Shown in pieces: positions 44,401 to 56,910 of a stretch of DNA of 64,000 bases; positions within the stretch are counted from its first letter, which is position 1, and each line of letters opens with the position of its first letter. The translations under genes and the position numbers were made by a program. The stretch covers positions 10,215,724 to 10,279,723 of the forward strand of contig NC_084815.1 of the NCBI RefSeq assembly GCF_963583255.1, read 5' to 3'. The notes under the pieces were generated by a model. It searched no databases. It was not told where the DNA came from and was given only the letters and a program-made list of their open reading frames with translations. The stretch comes from Pyrus communis. Taxonomy: Eukaryota; Streptophyta; Magnoliopsida; Rosales; Rosaceae.

Positions 44401-47069
44401 TGATAGGAGCATATTCATGCGACTTAAATGGCTTGTTCTCGTGCATTTACGTTATGTTTCTTTAGTTATTTTAGTACTTTAAGCTATTTTCGTGTGTTTA
44501 TAGGTCCAAAGGGCTAAAGGAGCAAAAAGATGCATTTTGGAGACTTTTGGAGCACTTTTGGGCTAAGGATGGATAGCTTATGATTGGAGCCAAAGTGTTG
44601 GACGAAATTGAAGACCTAATTGAAGACCAAAGTGTTGGAACCTTGTTCTCTTTAGTTTTAGGACATTTAAAACCTTTCCTAATCCCAATCATGCCATGCA
44701 TAACACACATCCATTCTAACACATTGTCATTGCACATGCATTTCCTTCATTAGTTAATTCACATGCTCCATACTTATCATCACCACTCATTACTTATCAC
44801 ATATCATCACCACTTATCACTTATCATAACCACATATCATATCACTTATCACATATCATCATCACTTATCACTTATCACTTATCATCATCACTTATCACT
44901 TATCACTCCACATGCACCCATAATCATTCACTCATCTTTAATCCACATGCATCTTCCATAAACAATCAGCCACATCCACATGCACTTATTCCACTTCATC
45001 ATTACACCACATTCTCTCTTTAATCCACATGCATTCATCATCATTCACTCTAGTTTTAATTCCCACATGCATTTCCATCCACATGCAACCATAATCATTC
45101 ATAAATCAGCCACATGCATTCATCATCATAACCTAGCTGTCATTCCACTTCATTGCACATGCATCTTCAAATAAATCAGATTTCCATCATATTCACATGC
45201 ATTCCATCCTTTAAAACATTGCACATGCACTCCCTTTAATTAATTAAGCCACATGCACTCCCATCCATTTCATCATTGCAGCCAACACATGCTTTCACAT
45301 GCACACACAAGCATTAGCACATGCAACCTAGCTGTCATGTTCCCCCCATTTCACCTATAAATACTCATTCATTCATTCTCATTCATTCACACATCCATTC
45401 ACCACAGAAATAAGGCCTTTGTGCCAGAAATTCATCCATTCCAAACACTCTTCCATAAATCCTTCCACATTTCAGAATGTAGACATCAAAAATCCCTTGT
45501 GCCGTGCTCTCCCTTACAATCCAAACACCATCCTTCCATTTCCACCACTCCTCTTCCATATCTCCACCACTCCCCAAACCATTCACACCATCAAACTCAC
45601 CTTAGACCTTGTGCCACAACGAAGAGGAAGAGAAGAGTGCCTAAACGTTCATACAATTCAAGTTTGAGTTGTTGGAATGTTTAGGTGTTTCTTTGATTTC
45701 AATGTTTAATTTAAATGCTCTTTGTGTTGTACGAATGAGGAATGGATGATAAGAGGGCCTAAACGTTCATACAATTCAAGTTTGAGTTGTTGGAATGTTT
45801 AGGCGTTTCTTTGATTCTCTTTGTTTTGTACCATGAGGAACTAAACTCCCCCTTGGTTAGGGGGTGATTCGAATATATGTTTATGCTTGCATTTTGATTT
45901 GAATACTTCTAATTGCGTTTCATAAGTTGTGGATTCAATTTGTTTAACCGTTTGATTGATAACTTATTTATGTATGTTTATTGAGAATGCGCGCTTAATT
46001 TTCATGCATGAATATGACGCTAGAATATAAGTAAGTTTCACCTAATCGTTATGAACTTATATTCACAAGTAGTGGAGGTTGCTTATAAACAATCGCGTTA
46101 AATGAATTCTTGGCATAAGTTTCATGCAATCCATAGTAACGAATGCCTCGTCAACACTTATAATTTTCATAGAGCGTAATGATTCTTGCTTGTACCTCTT
46201 CTATGCATTCATGTTGAGGACTTGTGGGGAATGTTTTGAATTGTTGTATGCGCTAACCCATCCAATTCAATAACGTTAGGAAGATTTGAAGGTTAATTAG
46301 TGCATCACGGTTAACTTGGGGTGTTGAGTATCGTAGTTTATTGAAATGCAATTGGAAATCATTTTATTATGCAAGTATAACATGTATGGAGATGAACCCC
46401 TTAGCCATTCTATCATCCATTCATTCCATTCCATCAAATTCGTTTTACAATCTGTTTAGTTTATTAACTTGTTTTGTTATTTCAATTTTCGTATAAATCT
46501 AAATCCCCCTTTACTTTAATGTCCAATTTAGTTAGAAATCAATTTAGTTTGTGCTTTTAAGTGTTTTGATTCATTTTATTTCCCAATTTCGTCCAGATTC
46601 ACCAAAGTGCTCAAAACTGCCCAGAAAGTGATTTTAAGGCAGTTTTGAGTGTTTTGGGTGATGTTTGAGTCTTTTGGTTTGTTTTAATGTTTTAAGTGTT
46701 TAGTTTTACATTCTTTGAGTTAGTTTAGTGTTTTATATTGTGTTTTTACGTTCTTGAGTCAAGTTATTACTTAATTTCGTCCAAATTTGTGTTTGTGCTC
46801 AAATCTGCCCAGAAAGTGGTTTTTAGGCAGATTTGAGTGTGTTTGTGTTGTTTTGAGTCTTTTGGTTTGTCTGAGTGTTTTAAAGTTTAGCTTTGCATTC
46901 TTTGAGTCTAGTATAGTGTTTCATATTGTTATTTTACGTTTTTGAGTCAAATCCAAGTGGTTAACAATCCCTCCTAATCCCCGGTCTAGAACGATCCCTA
47001 CTTATACTTATACTACAATTGTCAAAAAGGGGGTTTAATTTGTGTGCGTATAAATCTCGCATCAATGCA
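44396..47069 (+). mobile_element. R11: solo LTR with TSD ATGCA
   Basis: 2664 bp at 44401-47064 flanked by ATGCA at 44396-44400 and 47065-47069. Lineage II: TATCACTTATCA-rich and CATGCA-rich U3, TATA 45356-45363, two leader stem-loops, hairpins B (about 46611-46650) and A (about 46799-46838). Confidence 0.95.
45421..45684 (+). CDS. LTR leader sORF, 87 aa, R11
   Basis: Begins 65 nt after the TATA box and ends with KRKRRVPKRS...SLSCWNV. Homologous to the R8 leader sORFs. Coding status uncertain. Confidence 0.3.
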   Translation: MPEIHPFQTLFHKSFHISECRHQKSLVPCSPLQSKHHPSISTTPLPYLHHSPNHSHHQTHLRPCATTKRKRRVPKRSYNSSLSCWNV

Positions 47070-47540
47070 CGGCATAAGGGAATTGGAAAGGTTTAAATGT
47101 CCTAAAACTAAAGGGAACAAAGTTCCAACACTTTGGTCTTCAATTTCGTCCAACATTTTGGCGCCAAGCATAAGCTATCCATCCTTAGCCCTAAAGTGCT
47201 CCAAAAGTCTCCAAAATGCATCTTTTTGCTCCTTTAGCCCTTTGGACCTACAAACACACGAAAATAGCTTAAAGGACTAAAATAACTAAAGAAACATAAC
47301 GTAAATGCACGAGAACAAGCCATTTAAGTCGCATGAATATGCTCCTATCAGCTCCAAGCATAAGCTATCCATCCTTAGCCCAAAAGTGCTCCAAAAGTCT
47401 CCAAAATGCATCTTTTTGCTCCTTTAGCCCTTTGGACCTACAAACACACGAAAATAGCTTAAAGTACTAAAATAACTGAAGAAACATAACGTAAATGCAC
47501 GAGAACAAGCCATTTAAGTCGCATGAATATGCTCCTATCA

Positions 47541-47628
47541 GCTATCACCATGCATCCACATGCACTTGTTCCCCTTTCATCATTCCCTTTATTCTTTCAT
47601 CATTCCATCCACTCATTCATCAAACCAC
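47541..47628 (+). mobile_element. R6 3' LTR, second part
   Basis: Resumes at GCTATCACCATGC after R7 and stops at AAACCAC where R12 begins. The rest is expected right of the window. ACCAC (47624-47628) is the expected R12 TSD. Confidence 0.85.
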
Positions 47629-50357
47629 TGATAGGAGCATATTCATGCGACTTAAATGGCTTGTTCTCGTGCATTTACGTTATGTTTCTTTAGTTATTTT
47701 AGTCCTTTAAGCTATTTTCGTGTGTTTGTAGGTCCAAAGGGCTAAAGGAGCAAAAAGATGCATTTTGGAGACTTTTGGAGCACTTTTGGGCTAAGGATGG
47801 ATAGCTTATGCTTGGCGCCAAAATGTTGGACGAAATTGAAGACCAAAGTGTTGGAACTTTGTTCCCTTTAGTTTTAGGACATTTAAACCTTTCCAATTCC
47901 CTTATGCCGTGCATCTCCACCTTTCTCCCAAAACCATACACATGCATTCATTATTCATTCTCTCACATGCTCCCATTACTTATCATAATCACATATCATA
48001 TCACTTATCATTCACCACTTATCATTCATCACTTATCATTCACCACTTATCACTTATCTTATCATTCACCACTTATCACTTATCATATCATTCACCACTT
48101 ATCATTCATCAAACACATGCATTCACATGTTTTCACAATCTGCCATCATTCCAACCAAAACAGTGCACATGCTATCACCATGCATTCACATGCACTTGTT
48201 CCTCCATCATTCCATCCTTTAAAACATTGCACATGCACTTTAATCATTCAACACATGCATTCATTTCATCATTTCAGCCACTTCATCATTCCATCAGATT
48301 TCACAACCTAAGTCACATGTACATTCATCCACCTTTCTCCCAAAAAGCTTTGCACATGCATTCACTCACCACAAACAAGTCACATGCATTCATCAACATA
48401 TCTAGCTGTCATTCACATGCATTCCATCTTTTAATTTAATCACATGCACATTCACCTTGCATTTGCAGAAAATCCACTTCATAACACATGCATCTTGGCA
48501 GATTTCACATGCACTCATGCACATTCACCTTAATCATTCACATAGCGTTAATCCACATGCATTTCCACCTAGATTTCCACCTCACAACCACCAGAAATCA
48601 ACCAAAACCGTGCATTCCCTTTCATTTCTGTCAAAGCACATGCATTTCCACCCTTTAATCACATGCACAAACAGCCACATGCATCTCCCATCACCATTTC
48701 AGATTTCCACCAAGTTCCTAGCTGTCATGTTCCCCCCATTTCACCTATAAATACTCATTCATTCATACTCATTCATAGACAATTTCAGTCACAAACTCTT
48801 CCATTTCAGAATGTAGACATCAAACACCCTTGCTGTGCTCTCCCTTACAATCCAAACACCATCCTTCCATTTTCACCACTACCCAAACCATTCACACCAT
48901 CAAACTATCCTTAGACCTTGTGCTACAACGAAGAGGAAGATAAGAGTGCCTAAACGTTCATACAATTCAAGTTTGAGTTGTTGGAATGTTTAGGTGTTTC
49001 TTTGATTTCTATGTTTAATTTCAATACTCTTTGTTTTGTACGTATGAGGAATGGAAGAGAAGAGTGCCTAAACGTTCATACAATTCAAGTTTGAGTTGTT
49101 GGAATGTTTAGGTGTTTCTTTGATTCCAATGTTTAAATTCAACTAAACCCCCCTTGGCTAGGGGGGGGATTCGAAATATATGTTTATGCTTGCATTTTGA
49201 TTTGATTACTTCTAATTGCGTTTCATAAGTTGTGGATTCAATTTGTTTAACCGTTTGATTGATAACTTATTTATGTATGTTTATTGAGAATGCGCGCTTA
49301 ATTTTCATGCATGAATATGACGCTAGAATATAAGTGAGTTTCACCTAATAGTTACGAACTTATATTCGCAAGTAGTGGAGGTTGCTTATAAACAATCGCG
49401 TTAAACAAATTCTTGGCATAAGTTTCATGCAATCATAGTAACGAATGCCTCGTCAACACTTATAATTTTCATAGAGCGTAATGATTCTTGCTTGTACCTC
49501 TTCTATGCATTCATGTTGAGGACTTGTGGGGAATGTTTTGAATTGTCGCATGCATCATCCAATTCAATAACGTTAGGAAGATTTGAAGGTTAATTAGTGC
49601 ATCACGGTTAACTTGGGGTGTTGAGTATCATGATTTATTGAAATGCAATTGGAAATCATTTCATTATGCAAGTATAACATGTATGGAGATGAACCCCTTA
49701 GCTAGGTTCCCATCCATTCATTTTCATCAAATTCATCTTTACTATCTGTTTTAACTTAGAATCTGTACATTTTATTTAATTTCATCAAAAACCAAATCCC
49801 CCTTTACTTTATTGTCCATTTTAGTTAGAAAGTATCTTATTTTGTGTTTCTAAGTATTTTGAATCAATTTATTACCCAATTTCGTCCAAATTCACCAAAG
49901 TGCTCAAAACTGCCCAGAAAGTGATTTTAAGGCAGTTTTGAGTGTTTTGGGTGATGTTTGAGTCTTTTGGTTTGTTTTAATGTTTTAAGTGTTTAGTTTT
50001 ACATTCTTTGAGTTAGTTTAGTGTTTTATATTGTGTTTTTACGTTCTTGAGTCAAGTTATTACTTAATTTCGTCCAAATTTGTGTTTGTGCTCAAATCTG
50101 CCCAGAAAGTGGTTTTTAGGCAGATTTGAGTGTGTTTGTGTTGTTTTGAGTCTTTTGGTTTGTCTTAGTGTTTTAAAGTTTAGTTTTGAATTCTTTGAGT
50201 CTAGTATAGTGTTTCATATTGTTATTTTACGTTTTTGAGTCAAATCCAAGTGGTTAACAATCCCTCCTAATCCCCGGTCCAGAACGATCCCTACTTATAC
50301 ATATACTACAATTGACAAAAAGAGGGTTTAATTTGTGTGCGTATAAATCTCGCATCA
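47629..50357 (+). mobile_element. R12 5' LTR
   Basis: 2729 bp, the longest intact LTR here. Lineage II, CATGCA-rich U3 at about 48110-48700, TATA 48746-48753, two leader stem-loops, hairpins B (about 49905-49944) and A (50091-50130), end CTCGCATCA. Confidence 0.94.
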
Positions 50358-50362
50358 AATTT

Positions 50363-50380
50363 TGGCGCCGTTGCCGGGGA
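50363..50380 (+). promoter_or_regulatory. Primer-binding site, tRNA-Asp type (R12)
   Basis: TGGCGCCGTTGCCGGGGA, 5 bp after the LTR. Confidence 0.93.
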
Positions 50381-50501
50381 TTAGCAACTTTGCTAATCCT
50401 TTGGATTGTTATTTTCGTTTTCTTATTAGTTTTAGTTTTAGTTTCTGTTATGTATTTTAGTTTTAGTTTTTGATTTGTGTTTTGTCCTAGAGAAGCACAA
50501 C

Positions 50502-51173
50502 ATGGCACTTGATAATGCTTCTCTTTTGTCACAGCTCATGGAAAGGTCCCAAATGCAAAGCATTGATATATTTGATCTTCAATCAAGGAATAACGTGTTT
50601 TCCAATACTTACAATTCGGATTGGAGTGATCATTCAACTTCTATGTGGTGGGAACCTCAAAATGTTCAACAAGAAGGATATTGGCAGCCACCTCATATTC
50701 AATATGCCCAACCAAACTCAAGTTCGTCAATAGATTATAATCAAAAGCTTAATGAATTAATTTGTTTGGTGCAGGGCTCACAAAATCAAGTCAAGGAGGG
50801 CCAAAATCAAGACAAAAGGTTGGACCACTTGGAAATGCAAATTGGGCAGATCGCGGAGTTCGTAGGACAGTTTCGAGACCAAGGCGAACTCCCTAGTTCA
50901 ACCATTGCAAATCAGAAGGGAGAATTTGAAAACACCAATGCTATCATGTTGAGAAGTGACAAGGAGGTTGGAACGGACCCTCAACCATCAAAATCAAATC
51001 ACAAGGAAGAGGAATACACCCAACCCACGGAAAGGGTGGAAACACCTTTACCGGAGGCACCTATTGCTCCTACGCCATCTAATTCAAGTAAGGCACCTAC
51101 ACTAGAATTCAAACCAATGCCGGTTCACTTCAAGTATCACCCTCCATTCAAGGACAAATTCCATGCCGTTTGA
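50502..51173 (+). CDS. R12 Gag-like ORF, 223 aa, lacks intron-like block
   Basis: MALDNASLL start as in the other copies. Keeps the SNTYN..W..H.N motif, the EMQIGQIAE linker and the pre-RT-like APTLEFKPMPVHFKY. A segment around EEFYSTPMQ is missing. It then reads SNSSK directly into APTLEF: the 339-360 nt present in R3 and R2 between these points are gone, in frame. The missing block runs from GTTGTT to CAG in the related copies, i.e. GT...AG bounds. This fits a spliced intermediate or a microhomology deletion. Confidence 0.7.
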   Translation: MALDNASLLSQLMERSQMQSIDIFDLQSRNNVFSNTYNSDWSDHSTSMWWEPQNVQQEGYWQPPHIQYAQPNSSSSIDYNQKLNELICLVQGSQNQVKEGQNQDKRLDHLEMQIGQIAEFVGQFRDQGELPSSTIANQKGEFENTNAIMLRSDKEVGTDPQPSKSNHKEEEYTQPTERVETPLPEAPIAPTPSNSSKAPTLEFKPMPVHFKYHPPFKDKFHAV

Positions 51174-51189
51174 TTTTATTTATGCATTT

Positions 51190-51197
51190 GAAAAAAA

Positions 51198-51229
<32 letters not shown>

Positions 51230-51246
51230 AAAACAAAGAAAGAAAA
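51190..51246. repeat. A-rich tract after R12 Gag-like ORF
   Basis: Long A run with AAAGAAAG interruptions between the two convergent ORFs. The left 13-bp repeat found in R3, R5, R8 and R13 is not preserved here. Confidence 0.85.
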
Positions 51247-51263
51247 ATAAAAGAATGTAACTT

Positions 51264-51941
51264 TCACAAAGGGTGTTTGCTTGAAGCCCCACTACGTGGC
51301 AAGACTCTTGAAGCGGATGGCATCGGAGCAGAGGACATTGGAACGGAAGGCATCGGAGCGGAAGGCGTCGGAGCGGAAGGCATCGGAGGTAGAGCATTCC
51401 AGGCCTCAATACTTGGCCAAGCGCTGGATGACCCAGGAAAAAGGTGCCTCTGGAGATAAGCCGCAAACCTTTGACGGTCACTTTGAATTCGACCCTCAGA
51501 TTCCTGCAGCTCATCAAGCTTCCTCTTCATGCCCGACGAATAGTTATTTGCAAGCACATGCAAACTTCTATTCTCATACTTAAGCTGCTGGATCTCTTGC
51601 TTAAGACTTTCCACTTCTGCCATCAATGATTCCACCTGACGGGAGCGGGCAAGCAGGCGTTGGCCCATGTTGGACACAGAACTCGCACACTGAACACTAA
51701 GTGCGAGGGACTCTTGAACGGCCAACTCATCGGACCGTCCTGACAGCAGCCTACTATCTTTTGGAGTGAGGAGGTTCCTAGCTACTATTGTAGCTGTTGT
51801 GGCGTCCTGCATCACGGAGTCTTCACCTGTGAGAGGACCGTTAGAAGATAAGAAAGAAGGGCGCCATACGTTACCTTGACGCGGCGCGCCCGTATCACTG
51901 CTAAGGCTCAATTCCAAGCTAAGGTTCGATGAGTTTGCCAT
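51264..51941 (-). CDS. R12 antisense ORF (aORF), 225 aa
   Basis: Intact, with LSLELSL, the leucine heptads (VESLKQE keeps Leu at 113) and a tail richer in Ser-Val-Pro-Met units ending RSGASSKHPL. The tail and C-terminus are closest to R2. Convergent with the Gag-like ORF. Function unknown. Confidence 0.75.
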   Translation of the reverse strand: MANSSNLSLELSLSSDTGAPRQGNVWRPSFLSSNGPLTGEDSVMQDATTATIVARNLLTPKDSRLLSGRSDELAVQESLALSVQCASSVSNMGQRLLARSRQVESLMAEVESLKQEIQQLKYENRSLHVLANNYSSGMKRKLDELQESEGRIQSDRQRFAAYLQRHLFPGSSSAWPSIEAWNALPPMPSAPTPSAPMPSVPMSSAPMPSASRVLPRSGASSKHPL

Positions 51942-52440
51942 TTTTCAACAGTGTTCAAAGAAAAGGGATGGAGTTAAATTTCAAAGGGCCGGAGTCGATT
52001 TTCAAGAATGGGAAATCTTCAGAGTGTGTTTGTTGTGGTGATCGATAGCTCAATAAAAAAAAGCCAAGGCGACGCGTCCACCAATTCAAAAAGCCGGAAT
52101 TTCCGGCGTAATTTAGGCGACGCTTTCTCGGCTTTTCACAAGACGCGTTCAGCTTTGTCAAAAGATATCTGACAAAGTCGAAGACACGTGGTGGCCATCA
52201 TCACAACTACACATCTTTAGCAGACAAGCGCAAATTTCGGCAACGCTTTTTCTGCTTTTCAGAAAACGCGTGCAGCTTTGTCAAAAGAGCCACGTCCGCA
52301 CTACTACGTGTCGTTCAGGAAGCGAAGGGGCGCCTGCTCAGAAATCGAAGAGGCGTCGTTCAGAAATCGATGAGGCGTTCAAAGATCGAAGCGTCGTCAC
52401 TATTTCAAAAAGCCGGAGTGGCGGGATCAAAACGTCTGTC
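51942..52440 (-). promoter_or_regulatory. Promoter-like region of R12 aORF
   Basis: Same ordered modules: TATA-like TTTTTATTGAG in aORF sense, GCCGGAAATTCCGGC, ACGCGT boxes, and CACGTG near 52186. Confidence 0.55.
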
Positions 52441-54982
52441 AACAAGGGTAAAAGAACACCACCACTTGCTATTAAGAAAATCCCTATATTTGTCGACCTT
52501 CATCTCTTTTGGCAAGGCAGACTTGAAGAAAATGCCCAACTCCCCCTCACCTCTGAGGGCGCACTCCCAGAAAAGCCTTTCGAAATACTCATTTTCTTCT
52601 TCCCCAAAGATGATACTAGATGCCTGGAGTATAGATGATCCAGGAGGAAATACATGCGCTGATTCATTCACCGCTTCTTCAAAAGCAAAGGTATCTCATA
52701 TCATAAAGGTCAAAAGCAAAAGTATCTCATATCATGCTCTTTCCCTGTCCTTTTCTTTGTCCTTGTTCTTACTCGCATGGCAAAGTGAAAGAAGCAATCA
52801 GCCGGCACTTGGAGTCAGTCTTCCGATCTGGAGCCAACTGCCCGGAATCTATTCCTGATTGCTTACCTAGCGTTGCTCTCGAGTAGTCATCTTCAACGGT
52901 TGATACACTTCCAGAGAAGGGACCACTCCTGCACAGATTGAACAAAGAAACAGATAAAAGGGATAAGCTCAGACCTTCGGGGGAGACCAAAAGAACCATC
53001 CTGCTGCCCAGTTCAAGAAGTAGCACAAAGGAAAATCAACGATGGGCAGAAACAAGTTCAAGAATGAGCCTGTGGAATCATCAAGATCAAGCCTCAATGC
53101 AATCAACAAAGAGAAGATGGAATTTACACTCCATAACCAGATTTGCGTCTCTAAACTCTTCTCTTTGTTAGTTACATTCTGCCATGTTTAGTATGTTTAA
53201 ATGTTTTTTGTGTGTTTACTTATGCTTTGTTTAAATCTATGCTTAAAACATTGAGGACAATGTTTGATTTAAGTGTTGGGGGGTAACTAATGTTGTTAAT
53301 GCAAATTCGTGGGATTTTATCACCCATTACTTCAAATGTTGTTCCTTGCTGTTTTAAGATGTTTTTAAGTTGTTTTAGAGTGTTTTTAGTGTGTTTTGTT
53401 TTATAACTCCGAAAATCACATAAAAATTTGAAAAACATGTTTTGAAAAGCCTAAAAAGAGTGTTTTGAGTCGTTTTTGTGTGTTTGTGTCTTAGGGTACC
53501 TTCCAACACAATGATAAGGATTTGGTTTGTAATTGCATGACTGTTAAAAAGAGTTATAAACATAGAGAAAAGTTTGATTTACTCTTGGTATATGCTTGGT
53601 TATGGTTATAATGTATGACTTCACATGCAATCATAAAAGAAAAATTCGTTTTTGTAACATGCTTGAAGGAAGGAACTCAAACAAACGCTACAACCCTGTG
53701 AGGCTCGAGCCATTACCTTCTTTGGAGAGTTATTTTCTGTGATTCTTTGCTTTCTAAAGTTGTTGCATGATCTCATTATCCTTGCTTGGTTGCTACTTAG
53801 AATGCAATTGTATCATGATAGAACTAAATGCTAGAACTTATATCCATTTCATTCAAAGCATGACATTGAATTGCATAACATATATCAAGATGAAGTTGTG
53901 TAGTTGCCACCATAGCCAAATAGCCTTACTTCCCATATTTCGTATATATTAGTTTTAACCCCGTTGAGCCTCGTTTAGCCTATTTTCTTTGCTAACCACA
54001 TCACCCCTTACCTAACCTAGAGTAGGACTTTCCTATACCCTTGTTCTTGAAAGATAGTGAGCATGACTTAAATGAATTCCTTTTGAGTACATTATGAAAG
54101 AAAATAAGTGTGGGGGAAGGGATTTTTGTGTGTATGTATGTGCCTAAGTCTTAAAGGAGGCACGGGAAAAAGAAAAAAAAAATGTGAGAAAAAGAAGAAG
54201 AAAAGAAAGAAAAAGAGTGAAAATAAGTGAGAATTGACTCACAAGTGTGATTGTTGAAGAAAGGGCCCAAAAAGTCTGAATATGGCCCTAAGTTTTGTGT
54301 GACTTCCCCTTGGGTGTTCAAAGTTGACTTCTGCGTTCTAAAGGGAATTCTAAGTGCCTAATTCAATACTTTGCTCACTATTACTTAAAGAACGTTTGTT
54401 TTCCCTATCCTTTCTTTGTTAGCCAAACACCTTTAGCCCCGTTTCAACTCGTATGCTTCTATCTTGATCGTTATGTGTTCAATAATGTGGAGTTTGGAAT
54501 TGATATGAGCTTATGGTGTCACTGGTTCTCGCATCTAAGTAGGAGCATTCCATTCTTGAGATCATATCTAAACATGCTTATTAACTCCAGAAAATGCTTT
54601 CTTTGTTATAACATATGTGAGATGCTAGTCTTTCATGTTTACATCAATCTCTCACATATAACTAGTGTAGGGTGTGTAGTCAGAAAATCTGTGTGAAAAT
54701 AGAGTGCATTCTAGTAAAGAATTGAGGAAATTCTCTAAGGCATGTTACTACATTCGAAATGTGTTTTAAATGCTTAATTGTGAACTTGTATATGGTGACT
54801 ATGATTAAGAATGTACTTAAGTGTAAAGATGGCTAAAATCTGTGGGAATAATGATTTTTAACTTGTCATGAGCATTGGAAATCCGTGAGACGATTGTTGG
54901 AAGGTGTAGGTTGTGTTTTGTTCGTTTTGTCTAGTTTCGTGTTCTTTTGTTGTTTTGTTTTGCTCGAGGACTAGCAAAAGAT
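52441..54982 (+). other. R12 3' internal region, noncoding
   Basis: No supported gene. AAGTGTTGGGGGG near 53271 and AAGTGTGGGGGAAGG near 54107 are PPT-like. The 13-bp motif CCATGTTTAGTAT is at about 53182-53194. A purine run lies at 54165-54225. Confidence 0.7.
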
Positions 54983-54997
54983 AAGTGTGGGGGTATT
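54983..54997 (+). promoter_or_regulatory. Polypurine tract (R12)
   Basis: AAGTGTGGGGGTATT before TGATAGG. Confidence 0.88.
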
Positions 54998-55004
54998 TGA
55001 TAGG

Positions 55005-56895
55005 TGATGCGAGAATTATACGCGCATAAATTAAACCCTCTTTTTATCAATTGTAGTATAGGTGCAAGTAGGGATCGTTCTGGACCGGGGATTAGGAGGG
55101 ATTGTTAATCACTTGGATTTGACTTAAAAACGTAAAAACATAATATAAAACACTAAACTAGACTCAAAGAATGTAAAACTAAACTTTAAAACACTAAAAC
55201 AAATCAAAAGACTCAAAATGCTTTTAAAAACACAAACTAAAATGCTATACTAAACTCGAAGAATTCAAAACTAAAAATAAGAAAGATTAAGACTAAGACT
55301 TAAACGAAATATGGGGGGATTGATTTTGGACGAATTTAAACTAAAATGGATAGATTGTAAAGAAAACAAATTATAAATATGAAATTGACGGAAATGAATG
55401 GATGGTATGGCTAGCTAAGGGGTTCATCTCCATACATGTTACACTTGCATAATAAAATGATTTCCAATTGCACTTCAATAAACCATGAATTCTCAACACC
55501 CCGGGTTAATTAGGTCCGCTTAAATTAACCGTCAAGTTTTCCTTAAGTTAATGAATTGGATGATTGCATACGACAACCCAAAGCATTCCTCACAAGTTCC
55601 CTACATGAATTGCATAATAGAGAAACAAGCAAGAATCATTAAGCATCATGAAAACTATAAGTGTTGACGAGGCATTCGTTACTATGATTGCATGAAACTT
55701 ATGCCAAGAATTCGTTTAACGCGATTGTTTATAAGCAACCTCCACTACTTGTGAATATAAGTTCATAACGATTAGGTGAAACTCACTTATATTCTAGCGT
55801 CATATTCATGCATGAAAATTAAGCGCGCATTCTTAATAAACATACATAAATAAGTTATCAATCAAACGGTTAAACAAATTGAATCCACAACTTATGAAAC
55901 GCAATTAGAAGTAATCAAATCAAAATGCAAGCATAAACATATATTTCGAATCCCCCCCTAGCTAAAGGGGGGTTTAGTTCCTCATACAAAACAAAGAGAA
56001 TTGAAATTAAACATTGAAATCAAAGAAACGCCTAAACATTCCAACAACTCAAACTTGAATTGTATGAACGTTTAGGCCCTCTTCTCTTCCTCTTTATTGT
56101 AGCATAAGGTCTAGGGATAATTGGTTTGGGGGATGGAAGTGTGGAATGGAAAAGTGGTGTTTGGATTATAAGGGGAGAGATGCACGGCTAAGAGAGAAAG
56201 GGATGTGTTTGTGGTGTGTTGTGTATGAAAATGAGATGTCCATGAATGAATGAATGCAAGGGTATTTATAGGAGTAGTGGAGGGAACATATGGCTATGTC
56301 ATTTGTAGGTGAAGTAGGTGGATGTTGTAGGTGAAGTAGGTGGATGTTGTAGGTGAAGTGGATGTTGTAGGTGAAGTAGGTGGATGTTGTAGGTGAAGTA
56401 GGTGGATGATATGTTAAGTGATAAGTGATAAGTGATATGATATGTGGTTATGATATGATAAGTGGTTAAGTGGTGATGATAAGTGATAAGTGATTAAGTG
56501 ATATGATATGTGGTGATGATAAGTGATAAGTGCATGTGGGTTAACTAATGAAGGAAATGCATGTGCAATGACAATGTGTTAGAATGGATGTGTGTTATGC
56601 ATGGCATGATTGGGATTAGGAAAGGTTTAAATGTCCTAAAACTAAAGAGAACAAGGTTCCAACACTTTGGCTCCAATTAGGTCTTCAATTTCGTCCAACA
56701 CTTTGGCTTCAAGCATAAGTTATCCGTCCTTAGCCCAAAAGTGCTCCAAAAGTCTCCAAAATGCATCTTTTTGCTCCTTTAGCCCTTTGGACCTACAAAC
56801 ACACGAAAATAGCTTAAAGTACTAAAATAACTAAAGAAACATAACGTAAATGCACGAGAACAAGCCATTTAAGTCGCATGAATATGCTCCTATCA
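55005..56895 (-). mobile_element. R13 3' LTR
   Basis: 1891 bp, lineage I, starts TGATGCGAGAATTATACGCGC. One leader stem-loop, U3 minisatellite 56306-56407, reverse TATA 56263-56270, no U5 hairpins A/B. Confidence 0.95.
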
Positions 56896-56910
56896 AATAC
56901 CCCCACACTT
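56896..56910 (-). promoter_or_regulatory. Polypurine tract (R13)
   Basis: Reverse complement AAGTGTGGGGGTATT. Confidence 0.88.

Larger units (their letters stand above)
31299..47355 (-). mobile_element. R8: gag-less element with TSD GCTCC
   Basis: R8 spans 31304-47350 with GCTCC at 31299-31303 and 47351-47355. 3' LTR 31304-33794; interior 33795-35084 and 39413-42218; 5' LTR 42219-44400 and 47065-47350. R9 (with R10) and R11 are nested. The interior is about 4.1 kb and carries the aORF only. LTRs share TGATGCGTGAATTATACGCGC and differ at about six bases plus one 28-bp repeat unit. Confidence 0.95.
28745..47545 (-). mobile_element. R7: solo LTR with TSD GCTAT, split by R8
   Basis: R7 occupies 28750-31303 and 47351-47540, flanked by GCTAT at 28745-28749 and 47541-47545. 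About 2739 bp, no interior, so a solo LTR formed by recombination. Reverse TATA at 30422-30429, CATGCA-rich U3 at about 30480-31200. Both U5 hairpin classes near 28980 and 29160 (B has a truncated flank). Confidence 0.93.
47629..55004 (+). mobile_element. R12: non-autonomous element, 3' LTR cut by R13
   Basis: 5' LTR 47629-50357, PBS 50363-50380, short Gag-like ORF, A tract, aORF, noncoding region, PPT 54983-54997, and only the first 7 bp of the 3' LTR (TGATAGG, 54998-55004) before R13. Confidence 0.93.
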
